A stretch of 64,000 bases of DNA from Tous-C4FEB sp044356555. Lineage in GTDB: Bacteria > Verrucomicrobiota > Verrucomicrobiia > Opitutales > Opitutaceae. Of the stretch, positions 25,444-35,472 are shown piece by piece (the stretch's first letter is position 1; every line of letters starts with the position of its first letter). Position numbers and translations under genes: made by a program. Below the pieces are notes generated by a model, which was not told the origin of the DNA, searched no databases, and worked only from the letters and a program-made list of their open reading frames with translations. The stretch covers positions 62,001 to 126,000 of the forward strand of contig JBIKWB010000005.1 in NCBI GenBank assembly GCA_044356555.1. Reading direction: 5' to 3'.

Positions 25444-26684
25444 GCGGGGGCGACGGGGTTTACGGGCAAGGTCAGCACGAGGCGGGCACCATGGCCGGGT
25501 TCGCTGGTGAGACGAAGTTGGCCCCGGAGGCGGGCGGCGCGGGCGTGCATGTTGCCGAGACCGTGGCCGGTGGGCGAACGGTGGGACGGGTCGAAACCGG
25601 TGCCGTTGTCCTGCACAAGGAGGCAAACTTCGGTTTCGATCTGATGCACGCGGAGGTTAATCAATGAGGCGCCGCCGTGGCGCAAGGCGTTGCTCACGGC
25701 CTCGCGGGCAATTTGCAGCGTGGCGGTGGTCTGGTCGGCGTCGAGGAGCAGGGCCGCGTCTTCGTCGATCTTGATGTCGAAGGTGACGTCGCGTCCGGCA
25801 CGGAGTTCGGCGAGGCTCGCTTCTAGGGCCGAGGCAAAGCCGGCGCGTTGCAGGTGGTCGGGCGCGAGACCGGTAAGATAAGCGCGCACGTCGCGGATGC
25901 TGGCGTTGATGCCGGTGGCGCACTGGGCGAGTCGGCGGTCGGCTTCGGCAGGATCGGTCTCAAGCAGCGGTCGGACGGACTCGACGGTCAGGCCGAGGGC
26001 GTAGAGCGATTGGATGAGTCCATCGTGAAGGTTGTGGCCGAGGCGGATTTTTTCTTCGAGCGAGCGTTGAAGTTCGCCGTCTTTGAGGGCCAAATCCTCC
26101 TCGGCGCGGCGGCGCTGGTCGCGCTCGGTGGTGAGGGCGGCGCTTTGGGCGGCGGAGGTTTTGGCGAGTTGTTCAAGGCTCCCCATCTCAGCGCGGGAGG
26201 TGAGCCACGGGGTCGAGGTGCCGCCGCTTGCGATCGGCCGTGAAGGCAAGATGACGAGCAATAGCACAACGGTGACGATCAGGGCCACGAGCAGGAGCAG
26301 GCCGAGGGCGAGTCGTTGCTGGGAGCCGAGAAGGCGGCTGCCGGGCGGCAAGGCAAACGTGAGGCGAACAGCGGGCAGGCCGGGCGGGTTTTCGGTAAAC
26401 GAGAGCAAGGTCACATCGTCGCTCACCAATGCCGGCTCTGCTGCCGGGCGGAGGGTGGCCCCAATCGCCTCGGCGACGCGGCGGAGAGCGCCGGAATCAA
26501 CGGGCGTTCCGGCGGGGGCCACGAGAGCGAGCGTTTTGTTGAACTGAGCGCGCTTGGTCTCGATGGCTTCCGCGCGCAGGCGATCCGTCTGGTTTTGAAG
26601 CCAAGTCTGCGCGGCGAGTGCGGTCGCCAAGAACAACGCGAGCAGCAGGGCGGAGTAACCAAGGAGGCGGACGAAAGAAGTCAT
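25440..26684 (-). CDS. Membrane sensor histidine kinase (HisKA_3 type)
   Basis: A 414-residue kinase. The start at 26684 (MTSFVRLLGYSALLL) puts transmembrane helix 1 at residues 9-27 and helix 2 at 126-147, with a periplasmic sensor of about 100 residues between. The phosphorylated His220 lies in LGHNLHDGLIQ. The HATPase domain has REAVSNALRHG, DNGTGFD and GHGLGNM. This is the NarX/DesK kinase class that pairs with NarL-type regulators, and the gene overlaps such a regulator by four bases (ATGA). The sensed signal is unknown, but the PQQ dehydrogenase downstream suggests a substrate or redox cue. Confidence 0.94.
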   Translation of the reverse strand: MTSFVRLLGYSALLLALFLATALAAQTWLQNQTDRLRAEAIETKRAQFNKTLALVAPAGTPVDSGALRRVAEAIGATLRPAAEPALVSDDVTLLSFTENPPGLPAVRLTFALPPGSRLLGSQQRLALGLLLLVALIVTVVLLLVILPSRPIASGGTSTPWLTSRAEMGSLEQLAKTSAAQSAALTTERDQRRRAEEDLALKDGELQRSLEEKIRLGHNLHDGLIQSLYALGLTVESVRPLLETDPAEADRRLAQCATGINASIRDVRAYLTGLAPDHLQRAGFASALEASLAELRAGRDVTFDIKIDEDAALLLDADQTTATLQIAREAVSNALRHGGASLINLRVHQIETEVCLLVQDNGTGFDPSHRSPTGHGLGNMHARAARLRGQLRLTSEPGHGARLVLTLPVNPVAPA

Positions 26685-26787
26685 GCGGGGCGGCGAGCCG
26701 GAATCGGCCAAAGCTGAGTCGGCGCAAGGGGAGCGTCAAAACTTTCGACAACGGGCGAAGCCTGCGTTTGGTTGTCCGGCTACCAGC

Positions 26788-28323
26788 ATGAAGTCGTTTT
26801 ATATCACCACCGCGATCGATTACGTGAACGGTTCGCCGCACTTGGGCCACGCCTATGAAAAAGTGCTGACGGACGTTATAGCGCGTTTTCGGCGGATGAT
26901 GGGCGACCAAGTCCACTTTTTGACCGGCGTAGACGAGCACGGGCAAAAAGTGCAGCAGAGCGCGAAGAAGAAAGGGATTCCGCCGCAGCAGTTTGCCGAC
27001 GAAGTGAGCGAGGAGTTCCGGGCGCTGCTGCCGAAGCTGGATATCTCCAACGACGACTTCATCCGCACGACCGACGAGCGGCACAAGAAGGTCGTGCGCG
27101 CGGTGCTCCAGCAGCTTTTCGACAAAGGCGAAATCTACAAAGCCGAGTATCAGGGGTTTTATTCGACGCGGCAGGAGCAATTTTTGCAGGAGAAGGACCG
27201 GTTGCCCGACGGTTCGTGGCCGGAGATCTTCGGCGAGGTCACCGAAATCACGGAGTCGAACTACTTCTTCAAGCTGCAGCAGTATCAGGCGTGGCTGGTG
27301 GAGTTTTTGACCACGCACGAGGATTTCATTTTCCCGCGTTACCGGCAGAAACAAGTGCTGGAATTCCTGAAGGAGCCGCTGAACGACCTGTGCATTTCGC
27401 GGCCGCGCGAGCGGTTGGAATGGGGTATCACGCTGCCGTTTGACGACGGCTACGTGACCTATGTGTGGTTCGACGCGCTACTTAATTATTACTCGGCCGT
27501 GGCGGACAAACCGGGGCTTTGGCCGGCGACGTATCACGTGATCGGGAAGGATATCCTGTTGCCGCCGCACTCCGTGTATTGGCCGATTATGCTGCACGCG
27601 GCGGGCCTGCCGCTGCCGGGCGGGATCATCGCGCACGGTTGGTGGATGCAGAGCGGTTCCAAAATGTCGAAGAGCACGGGCAATGCGCTCAACCCGCTCG
27701 ATCTGGTGACTGAGTTCGGGGTCGATGCCTTTCGGTATTTCCTGATCCGCGAAATGAACGTGGGGCAGGACAGCGACTTCACGCGCGAGCAATTTCTCGT
27801 GCGCTACAACAGCGAGCTCGCGAACAATTTTGGCAATCTGGTGAACCGCACGCTCAACATGGCCAACCGGTTTGCGGGCGGTGTAATCCCGGCGGCCGAG
27901 GTCGCGGAAGACGCGGAAAAGGAATTGCGCGCACTTTGGGAGACGACGCGCGCCGAGGTGATTCCGCTCTGCGAGGGATTCCAGTTTCACACGGCCCTGG
28001 AGAAGACGATGTTCTTCATCACGGCGACGAACGCCTACATCGAAAAACGCGCGCCGTGGAAACTCGGCAAGTCGGCTGAGGCGCACGATCAGGCGCTCCT
28101 GCGCACGTCGGTCGCGACCATGTCCGAGGCGTTGCGACTCGGCACGGCGCTGCTCACGGCGGTGATGCCCGGCACGGTCGGGAAGATCAACGCGGTGCTG
28201 GGCTATGCGCCCGGCGCGGTGTCGCAAAATGAGTTGGCGTGGGACGGCCGTTTGACCGGGCTGAAAGTCGCGGAGGCGCTCGTCCTGTTTCCCCGGCCGG
28301 AGAAGCCGGCTGCGAAAAAATGA
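26788..28323 (+). CDS. metG: Methionyl-tRNA synthetase
   Basis: A 511-residue class I synthetase. The start MKSFYITTAIDYVNGSPHLGHAYEK at 26788 matches the family, and the HIGH signature is HLGH (residues 18-21). KMSKS lies near residue 292 (GSKMSKSTGN). The segment that carries zinc-binding cysteines in the long MetRS form reads GFYSTRQEQFLQEKDR here, so this is the short form without a metal-binding knuckle. No C-terminal tRNA-binding appendage is present. It is divergent from the sensor kinase, with about 100 bases between the starts. Confidence 0.97.
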   Translation: MKSFYITTAIDYVNGSPHLGHAYEKVLTDVIARFRRMMGDQVHFLTGVDEHGQKVQQSAKKKGIPPQQFADEVSEEFRALLPKLDISNDDFIRTTDERHKKVVRAVLQQLFDKGEIYKAEYQGFYSTRQEQFLQEKDRLPDGSWPEIFGEVTEITESNYFFKLQQYQAWLVEFLTTHEDFIFPRYRQKQVLEFLKEPLNDLCISRPRERLEWGITLPFDDGYVTYVWFDALLNYYSAVADKPGLWPATYHVIGKDILLPPHSVYWPIMLHAAGLPLPGGIIAHGWWMQSGSKMSKSTGNALNPLDLVTEFGVDAFRYFLIREMNVGQDSDFTREQFLVRYNSELANNFGNLVNRTLNMANRFAGGVIPAAEVAEDAEKELRALWETTRAEVIPLCEGFQFHTALEKTMFFITATNAYIEKRAPWKLGKSAEAHDQALLRTSVATMSEALRLGTALLTAVMPGTVGKINAVLGYAPGAVSQNELAWDGRLTGLKVAEALVLFPRPEKPAAKK

Positions 28324-28357
28324 TGCGACTCGCACGGCAGCGGGAGAGCTTCGGGGT

Positions 28358-29776
28358 ATGACGATTCTGCCGATCAACCCCGCCGCCAACGCCAACCCCG
28401 AGGCGTTGCGTGCGTTTCTGGAACAGTGCCGGTCGGCGGCGGCGCGGGCGGGACGGGCGAAGCTGGTGAGTATATCGATCGCGGTGGACGCGCTCGATCC
28501 GTTGGCGGTCTTGGAATCGATCTTCGAGCCGGGCGAGCCGCACTTTTATGCGGAGCGGCCCGACATCGGAAGCGCGATCGCCGGGGCGGAGACGGCGGCG
28601 GCGTTTGAAAGCACGGGTCCGGGCCGGTTCGAGGCCGTGCAGCGGTGGATCGACGGGATGCTGCAAGACACGATCGCGGTGGGCGACGTGAGTGCACCGT
28701 TTGGCGGACCACATTTTTTCACGGGCTTCGCGTTTGCTGACGAGGTGGAGGCCGGCGAGCCGTTTGCCGCGGCGCGGGTGTTTGTGCCTCGTTGGCAGGT
28801 GGCGCGAGCGGGCGCGGTGACGACGGCGGTGGCAAATTTCCTGGTGCCGCCCGATGCGGATCTCAACGCATTGGCCGAGCGGGTCTGGCGGGCGCACCGG
28901 AAGTTTGGCGGGTTTCGCTATCGGGAGACTCCCTTAACAGAGCCGTCGGCTGAAGCCATCTTTCAGGTACGGGAAGCGGGTGATTACCGCGCGGTCGTGG
29001 CGAAGGCGGTGGCGAGGATCGAAGCGGGCGAGTTCACGAAAATTGTTTTGGCCCGGGCGCAGGAGTTTGCGTCGGACCAGCCCTTGCATCCGCTGCGAGT
29101 GCTCAACGGGCTGCGCCAACGATTTCCGGACTGTTATGCGTTTTCTTTGGCGAACGGGAGAGGGCAGAGCTTTATCGGTGCGAGTCCTGAGCGGTTGGTG
29201 CGGGTGAGCAAAGGGGTGCTCGAGACGGAGGCGCTGGCCGGATCTATTCGCCGGGGAGCGGGTGCGAGCGAGGATGCGGCGTTGGCGGGGACACTTTTGC
29301 GCAGCGAGAAGGATCGCCGGGAGCATCAGCATGTGCTCGCCGCGATTACAGCTAGGCTGGAGCACCTCGGGCTGGTGCCCGAGTACGCGGCGGAACCGGG
29401 ACTGCGGCGGCTGGCCAACGTGCAGCATTTGCACACCCCGATTCGAGCGGCGTTGCCCGAAAATGTGCGACTGCTCGCGGTGCTGGCGGCCTTGCACCCG
29501 ACGCCGGCGGTGGGTGGATCGCCGTTGGCGGCGGCGGTGGCGGCAATCCGCGGTCTGGAAAATTTTCCACGCGGGCTTTACGCGGGCGCGATCGGTTGGT
29601 CGAACGCGCGGGGCGGCGGCGAGTTTTTCGTCGGCTTGCGCTCGGCGTTGGTCGACGGGGGCACGGCCCGCGTCTATGCCGGGGCGGGGATTGTCGCGGG
29701 CTCGACGCCCGAGAAGGAATTTGCGGAAACTGAACTCAAGTTTAAGGCTATGCTTGAAGCGCTTCGAAACTCATGA
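28358..29776 (+). CDS. menF: Isochorismate synthase
   Basis: A 472-residue chorismate-utilising enzyme making isochorismate. The C-terminal catalytic domain shows EFTKIVLAR (general-base Lys), SFIGASPERLV, ETEALAGSIRRG, LHPTPAVGGSP and GLYAGAIGW. The N-terminal 180 residues are less conserved, as is usual. It overlaps menD by four bases, which assigns it to menaquinone rather than siderophore synthesis. No other men genes are in the window. It lies 34 bases after metG. Confidence 0.95.
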   Translation: MTILPINPAANANPEALRAFLEQCRSAAARAGRAKLVSISIAVDALDPLAVLESIFEPGEPHFYAERPDIGSAIAGAETAAAFESTGPGRFEAVQRWIDGMLQDTIAVGDVSAPFGGPHFFTGFAFADEVEAGEPFAAARVFVPRWQVARAGAVTTAVANFLVPPDADLNALAERVWRAHRKFGGFRYRETPLTEPSAEAIFQVREAGDYRAVVAKAVARIEAGEFTKIVLARAQEFASDQPLHPLRVLNGLRQRFPDCYAFSLANGRGQSFIGASPERLVRVSKGVLETEALAGSIRRGAGASEDAALAGTLLRSEKDRREHQHVLAAITARLEHLGLVPEYAAEPGLRRLANVQHLHTPIRAALPENVRLLAVLAALHPTPAVGGSPLAAAVAAIRGLENFPRGLYAGAIGWSNARGGGEFFVGLRSALVDGGTARVYAGAGIVAGSTPEKEFAETELKFKAMLEALRNS

Positions 29777-31512
29777 ACCTGCCCGATCTCGATTTCCGTT
29801 CGGTAAACACCCTCTGGGGTAGCATTACGGCCGAGACGCTGGCGCGCTGCGGCGTGCGGCGTGCCGTCATCTCGCCGGGCTCGCGCTCCACGCCGCTCAC
29901 GGTCGCGTTAACGCGCCATGCGGAGATCGAGTGCATTCCGGTGCTGGACGAGCGCTCGGCGGCTTTTTTCGCCCTCGGGATGGCGAAGCAGCGCGGCGAG
30001 CCGGTGGTGTTGCTCTGCACCAGCGGGACGGCCGGAGCGAATTATCTGCCCGCAATCATCGAGGCGCGGGAGTCGGCGGTGCCGTTGATCGTCATCACGG
30101 CGGATCGTCCGCCGGAGATGCGCGGGTGCGCGTCGGGCCAGACCATCGACCAGCTCAAAATGTTCGGGGATTTTGTGGGCTTCTTCCACGAGTTGGCGTT
30201 GCCGGAGGCGAACGAAGCGCGCCTGCGCTATTTGCGGCAGACGCTCTCCCACGCGGTCGAGCGGGCGATGCAGCCCGTGGCGGGACCGGTGCATTTGAAC
30301 GCGCCGTTCCGTGATCCGCTGGCACCGACGGATGACGGCGGCGCAACGGCGGCGGCGGTGGCGGGCACCGACTGGCAGGTGTTTTTTCAGAATTTGGGTT
30401 CGCCGGTTTCGACGAGCGTGAGCGGGGGAATTCCGCGGTTCTCGCCCGACGTGCACGGTGTGATCATCGCCGGGCCCTCGCAGCCGGGTGATCCGGGCGC
30501 GCACGCGGCGGTGGTCGGAGAGATCGCGCAGAAGCTCGGTTGGCCGGTGCTGGCGGACGGACTTTCGCCGCTGCGGAATTTCTCCGGCACGGTGCCGCAT
30601 CTGGTGAGTACCTACGACACGATCCTCCGCAATCCCGAAGTCGCCGAGCGGTTGAAACCGGAGGTCGTCATCTGTCTCGGCAGTTGGCCGACGAGCAAAG
30701 TTCTGCGGGCGTGGCTCGAGGCGAGCGGCGCGCGGATGTGGCTGGTGACGCGACGCACCGACAACCGCGATCCGCTGCATGGTCGCACCGTGCATCTGCC
30801 GGTCTCTCTGGCGGCGCTGGCGGCGGAGTTGCCCCAGACGATGGAGACCAACGGCTACGAACAGATGTGGGCGGGCTACGAGCACCATGTGCGGGTCGCG
30901 ATCGACGACCGGGTGACGCAAATCGACGGGTTTTTCGAGGGCCGCGTGACGACGATGCTTTCAAACCATTTACCGGTGGAGACGACCCTGTGCGTCGCAA
31001 ACTCGATGCCGGTGCGGGATCTCGAGTATTTTTGGGCTCCGGGCGATACCTTTATCCGACCGATGTGCAATCGGGGCGCGAACGGCATCGACGGCACGCT
31101 CTCGACGGCGCTGGGGGTGGCCCACGCGGCAGGGGCGCCGACGGTGTTGCTCACGGGGGATTTGGCGCTGCTGCACGACACGAACGGCTGGCTGATCGTG
31201 CCGAAGTTCAAGGGTGCGCTCACGGTGGTGTTGATTAACAACGCGGGCGGCGGGATCTTTGAGCACTTGCCGATCGCGGAATTTGAACCGCCGTTTGAGG
31301 AGTTTTTCGCCACGCCGCAGGCGGTGGATTTTGCCAAGCTGTGCGCGGCCTACGGCGTGGATCACATCGCGGTGAGTGATTGGGCGCAGTTCGCGGAGTT
31401 GATCGCAAATCCGCCGTTGAACGGCGTGCGGGTGCTGGAAGTGCGGACGGATCGCAAGGCCGACGCTGCCTCGCGAAAGAAGCTATTTGCAGAGCTGGCG
31501 GCCGAGTTGTGA
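29773..31512 (+). CDS. menD: SEPHCHC synthase (MenD)
   Basis: A 579-residue thiamine-diphosphate enzyme that adds 2-oxoglutarate to isochorismate in menaquinone synthesis. The N-terminal pyrimidine-binding domain has RAVISPGSRSTPLT and CTSGTAGANYLPAIIEA. The central region carries a Rossmann-like domain. The C-terminal domain shows the Mg-ThDP site LTGDLALLHDTNG...VVLINNAGGGIFEHLP. The start overlaps menF (ATGA). After the stop there are about 150 bases without a gene. Confidence 0.96.
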   Translation: MNLPDLDFRSVNTLWGSITAETLARCGVRRAVISPGSRSTPLTVALTRHAEIECIPVLDERSAAFFALGMAKQRGEPVVLLCTSGTAGANYLPAIIEARESAVPLIVITADRPPEMRGCASGQTIDQLKMFGDFVGFFHELALPEANEARLRYLRQTLSHAVERAMQPVAGPVHLNAPFRDPLAPTDDGGATAAAVAGTDWQVFFQNLGSPVSTSVSGGIPRFSPDVHGVIIAGPSQPGDPGAHAAVVGEIAQKLGWPVLADGLSPLRNFSGTVPHLVSTYDTILRNPEVAERLKPEVVICLGSWPTSKVLRAWLEASGARMWLVTRRTDNRDPLHGRTVHLPVSLAALAAELPQTMETNGYEQMWAGYEHHVRVAIDDRVTQIDGFFEGRVTTMLSNHLPVETTLCVANSMPVRDLEYFWAPGDTFIRPMCNRGANGIDGTLSTALGVAHAAGAPTVLLTGDLALLHDTNGWLIVPKFKGALTVVLINNAGGGIFEHLPIAEFEPPFEEFFATPQAVDFAKLCAAYGVDHIAVSDWAQFAELIANPPLNGVRVLEVRTDRKADAASRKKLFAELAAEL

Positions 31513-31667
31513 ACGACGGGGATGCCGGCGCGCGATTAGCCTGCGGAGCCGGAAATGGCTTGAGACTCCTTCGGCTCGACCTCACGCCCGGCGAGTCACG
31601 CTATGCGGGAACTTGGCTGGGGATGGCGTGACTGAAGAACGTTTTGGTCCGACAATCCTTCACCGCC

Positions 31668-33596
31668 ATGACCCTAAATCTAAAACTCATTCCTAGTAAA
31701 TGGCTGCGCACGCTGGGCCTCGCGGCGATGCTGGCAACGGCACCGGTCTTTGCCGCCGAGCCGCCGGCGATTCCCGCCGATGCTGGGGCTGCGAGCCGCG
31801 GCGCGCCGGGCGACAAAGATGCGGTCATCTCGGCCACGCCGATGAAACTCGACGTGACCGACGGGGTGGGCACCGCCGGGCAATTGGTGGTCGCGCCGGA
31901 AGTAATCAGCGCCGATTCGCGCTCGGACCTGACCTACACGATCACGGCCCAGCCGGCGCATGGGCGGATCGGGTTGGCCGGCGGCGACGATGAGGACGTT
32001 TTCAAGACGACCACGGCACGCCTCGGCTACTTTGCGTATCGTTCCGACGAAGGCTACGTGGGCCAGGATTCGTTTGCCTACAGTGTGCGCAATGAGACGT
32101 CCGGCCTAGTATTCAAAAACACGGTGGTCGTCACGGTGCTGCCGCCGCCGGCGGTCGTGCTGGGAAAGTTTGAGGTCGGCGCCAGCCGTGAAAACGCCAC
32201 GAGCAACGTGCGCCCCGTGGTGCTGACCACGCGGCCGAACGCCCCGATCACGCAAAAGGTACCCAACCACGAGGAGTTCATGAACGCGGCGGATCGCGCG
32301 GTCATCGTCGCCCCGAAGGTGGCCTACGTGCTGGACGAAAAGGCGAAGCCGCAGAACGGCGTCGCCCGCCTCGACCGCGCGAGCGGTCAGCTCACCTATT
32401 CGCCCAACCCCGGCTACATCGGCGAAGACCGGTTCAAGTATTATACGATCGATGAGAACAACCCGGCGCTCGGCTTGGAGAATTCCGTCACCATCAACAT
32501 CGAGCCTGTCCGCGACGTGAAACGGGTATCGGTCGATCGCTCCCGCAGCCGGGAAGTCGACCTCGTGTTCGTCATCAACAATTCGCGCTCGATGGCCGAA
32601 CACCAGAGCCGGATCGCCGCTAATCTCCGCCGTTTTCGCGCACTCTTCGACGCGCGCGATCTCGACTACCGGATCGGGGTGTTGACGACCGACTTTGTGA
32701 ACGGAGATCTGAGCCGGGGGTCGGTTGACCAGGGCCATTTCAAGGCAGTGCGCTCGACGGAGATCGACGCGGCGGGCAACCCGGTGCTCGACCGAAACGG
32801 TCGCCCCAAGCCGGTGACGAAGCGGGTCGCGAGCAACGGCACGCTGGTGACGCTCCCGGTGCTGGCCCAGCCGTGGATCACGCCGAAAACACCGGACGGC
32901 GTCTTCGCCGAGTTGGTGAAGGTCGGCACGAACGGTGACAGCAACCGCACGGCGTTCACATCCGTCTATAATTTTGTCGCGGGATATGCCAACCAGCAGC
33001 ACGCCTTCCTGCGGCCCGACGCCACGACCATCGTGGTCTTTTTCATGGACGAGGAAGAGACCCGCATGGCCCTGTGGAAGGAGCAAAAAAACGGCCCCCG
33101 CCAAGCCGAGTGGATCGAAAACGGGAAGCTTCCCGACCTGCTGAACCAGTTCAACGCGCGCAACCCCAAGGAACGGCAGACGCTCGACGGCTACATCAAT
33201 TATTGGGTGCTGCGCCCCTTCCTCATTGTGAAGGGCAACCGGCGCGGAAAACTGGAGATGCACGCTGTGGTCTCACCGAACAACGTGTCGCACCGCCGGG
33301 CGGCCGAATTAACCGGCGGCACCGTGCTGAACATCGACTCCGATTTCTCCGGCCCTCTGGCTGCGCTGGGTGACCGCATCGCTGACACCGTCGCCGTGGC
33401 ACTCGCGCCGATCGGCCCTGCGGCGACATTTTATCAAAAGAGCCTGCGCGTGCTGGTCGATGGCGAAGAGGTGCGTCCCGATCCGCAAAACGGTTGGGTC
33501 TACGACACTCTTACGCACAGCGTCCGGTTCCAAGGCACCGCGAAGAAGCAGGCGTTTCTGGCCAAGATCGACATCACCTACGAGGAGCACCTGTGA
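31668..33596 (+). CDS. Exported von Willebrand A-like protein with Ig/cadherin-like repeats
   Basis: A 642-residue secreted or periplasmic protein. The ATG at 31668 gives signal peptide MTLNLKLIPSKWLRTLGL...VFA. Residues about 60-290 hold two beta-sandwich repeats of the Ig/cadherin-like type (SYTITAQPAHG-like strands, then GYVGQDSFAYSV and GYIGEDRFKYYTI). A VWA-like domain follows from VDLVFVINNSRSM near residue 300, with TTDFV and FFMDEEE further on. The metal-site motif is N-N-S-R-S instead of the usual D-x-S-x-S, so metal binding may be altered. No membrane anchor or sorting signal is evident. Function is unknown, perhaps adhesion. Confidence 0.75.
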   Translation: MTLNLKLIPSKWLRTLGLAAMLATAPVFAAEPPAIPADAGAASRGAPGDKDAVISATPMKLDVTDGVGTAGQLVVAPEVISADSRSDLTYTITAQPAHGRIGLAGGDDEDVFKTTTARLGYFAYRSDEGYVGQDSFAYSVRNETSGLVFKNTVVVTVLPPPAVVLGKFEVGASRENATSNVRPVVLTTRPNAPITQKVPNHEEFMNAADRAVIVAPKVAYVLDEKAKPQNGVARLDRASGQLTYSPNPGYIGEDRFKYYTIDENNPALGLENSVTINIEPVRDVKRVSVDRSRSREVDLVFVINNSRSMAEHQSRIAANLRRFRALFDARDLDYRIGVLTTDFVNGDLSRGSVDQGHFKAVRSTEIDAAGNPVLDRNGRPKPVTKRVASNGTLVTLPVLAQPWITPKTPDGVFAELVKVGTNGDSNRTAFTSVYNFVAGYANQQHAFLRPDATTIVVFFMDEEETRMALWKEQKNGPRQAEWIENGKLPDLLNQFNARNPKERQTLDGYINYWVLRPFLIVKGNRRGKLEMHAVVSPNNVSHRRAAELTGGTVLNIDSDFSGPLAALGDRIADTVAVALAPIGPAATFYQKSLRVLVDGEEVRPDPQNGWVYDTLTHSVRFQGTAKKQAFLAKIDITYEEHL

Positions 33597-34023
33597 TGAT
33601 CGTTCCCGCGGGACGTTCACAATGTCACGCGCGGGGATGACGAACAGGCGGACGAACAGCGTCTTTTCTCGTCTCCCGACAGAAGGTTTCCGTGCACCCG
33701 GAGCAGTCGCTAACTGCTACGAGGCAAGACCTGCCGCTTTAGCTGCCCTCGCGTTTTAACCGAACGTGTCCGATGCACGCGGCGCCCGATCAAGGACTGC
33801 AAAAAGCAAGGCGCGTCCCCTTTTCCGGACCCAGCGCGAGCCAAGTGCACAGTGGTCGTGCCGTTCAGTCGTGCCCCGCAGGATCGAACGGGTTGGCCCA
33901 AGTCGGACGCGGGCCGAATGAACCTTGGGGCTCGCGCATGGCGGGGATTTTGGGCGAAAAAAGCATCGTGCTGCGAGCGTCTGAGCGGATAATTTGCACT
34001 TTTTCCCCAACCCCTCGTTCCCC
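33597..34023. other. Non-coding gap; nothing recognised
   Basis: About 430 bases between the VWA-like gene and the Gfo/Idh oxidoreductase. Base composition stays GC-rich. I see short imperfect repeats (for example GCAGTCGCTAACTGC near 33706) but no tRNA, clear terminator or protein with a plausible composition. The oxidoreductase promoter presumably lies in the AT-richer stretch just before 34010. Confidence 0.3.
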
Positions 34024-35472
34024 ATGTCCTTTATTACCCGGCGTTCGTTTCTACACACTTCTGCGCTCGCCACTGGCGCTGCGCTTCTCGCTCGCAGCAC
34101 TTCCTCCTATGCCCGAACCGTCGGGGCCAACAATCGTCTGCGCATCGCCGTTGTCGGTCTCAACGGCCGAGGTAAAGCCCACATCGCCGGTTGGTCCGAG
34201 CAGAAGGATGTCGAGATCGCCTATCTCATCGATCCCGATCAAAAGGTCCTCGATAAAACACTCGCCGCTCTGAAGGAAAAATTGGGCGATAAATTCGCCG
34301 CGAAGGGCCTCGCCGATCTCCGCCGCGCGCTCGAAGACCCGACCCTCGACGCGATCTCTATCGCTACGCCCAACCACTGGCACTCGCTCATGACGATCTG
34401 GGGCGCCCAGGCGGGCAAACACGTGTACGTCGAGAAACCGATGAGCCACGATGTCGCCGAGGGTCGCGCGGCGGTCGCCGCGCAAAAGCGCTACGGCGTC
34501 GTGGTCCAGCACGGCACGCAGCGCCGCAGCGACGAGAAGATCGCCGGACTGCACGAGGCGATTCAGGCGGGCCGGTTCGGCCGGTTGAAAATTTCCTACG
34601 GCTATTGCTGCAAACCGCGCGACACGATCGGCCTCAAGGCTCCGACCACGCCGCCGGGAAATCTCGATTGGAATCTCTGGCGCGGCCCCGCAGTCACCGA
34701 TTACCACCCGAATCTGGTGCACTACAACTGGCACTGGTTCTGGAAGACCGGCAACGGCGACATGAACAACCAGGGCACGCACCAGCTCGATGTGGCGCGT
34801 TGGGCGCTCGATCCGAAGCTCACCAGCCCGACGCGAGTGATGGCGCTTGGCGGCCGTTTCAAGTGGAACGACCAAGGCGAGACGCCCAACACGATGTTCG
34901 CCGTCGCGGAGTATCCGAACGGGCAGCAGGCGTTCTTCAACGTCCGCAACGTGAACTACCCGGGCTATCTCAACCAGGTGGAGAACGAGTATTACTTCGA
35001 GGACGGCGGGAAGATCGTGCGCAACCAGTATTTCGCGAAGGGCAGTGCGACCGGCGAAAAACTTTCGATCGCGCCCGGCAAGGTGACGCCCGGCGGGAAC
35101 TGGGGTTCGTTTATCGCCGCCTGCCGCGCCGGCAAATCCGAGATGGCCAACGGCGACGTGGAAGCGGCGCACTACGGCTCGGTGCTCGGCCACCTCATGA
35201 ACAACTCCTACCGCCTCGGCACAAAGGTGCCGTTCAACGCCAAGGCCGGTCGCTTTGGCGACAACGCGGACGCCTATGAACACTTCATGAAGTTGCACGC
35301 GATCATGCGTGACGGCGTCGGCGTGCCGGAAGACGGCGCGGAGTATGTGGTCGGCCCCTGGCTCACCTTCGATCCGCAGACCGAGCGCCACACCGGCGCG
35401 TTTGCGCAGGAAGCCAACGCGCTCCTCGCCGACCCGCGCAGCCCGGGCTTCGAACTGCCGAAGCTGGGTTAA
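34024..35472 (+). CDS. Tat-exported Gfo/Idh/MocA family oxidoreductase
   Basis: A 482-residue NAD(P)-dependent oxidoreductase. The start at 34024 gives a twin-arginine signal (TRRSFLHTSALATGAALLA, Arg6-Arg7). The Rossmann domain opens with LRIAVVGLNGRGKAH and has the signature VYVEKPMSH. The C-terminal domain follows, with QGTHQLDVARWAL. Proteins of this form are abundant in Verrucomicrobiota and Planctomycetota and oxidise or epimerise sugars outside the cytoplasm, with tightly held cofactor. The DUF1080 proteins in this window act on related keto-sugars in other systems, so a shared sugar-handling role is possible but the genes are far apart. Confidence 0.92.
   Translation: MSFITRRSFLHTSALATGAALLARSTSSYARTVGANNRLRIAVVGLNGRGKAHIAGWSEQKDVEIAYLIDPDQKVLDKTLAALKEKLGDKFAAKGLADLRRALEDPTLDAISIATPNHWHSLMTIWGAQAGKHVYVEKPMSHDVAEGRAAVAAQKRYGVVVQHGTQRRSDEKIAGLHEAIQAGRFGRLKISYGYCCKPRDTIGLKAPTTPPGNLDWNLWRGPAVTDYHPNLVHYNWHWFWKTGNGDMNNQGTHQLDVARWALDPKLTSPTRVMALGGRFKWNDQGETPNTMFAVAEYPNGQQAFFNVRNVNYPGYLNQVENEYYFEDGGKIVRNQYFAKGSATGEKLSIAPGKVTPGGNWGSFIAACRAGKSEMANGDVEAAHYGSVLGHLMNNSYRLGTKVPFNAKAGRFGDNADAYEHFMKLHAIMRDGVGVPEDGAEYVVGPWLTFDPQTERHTGAFAQEANALLADPRSPGFELPKLG

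Noticed and set aside
34051..35391. 446-codon open frame antisense to the Gfo/Idh oxidoreductase
   Set aside because: Composition is His/Arg/Val-rich without motifs, while the opposite strand has a clear Tat signal and Rossmann fold.
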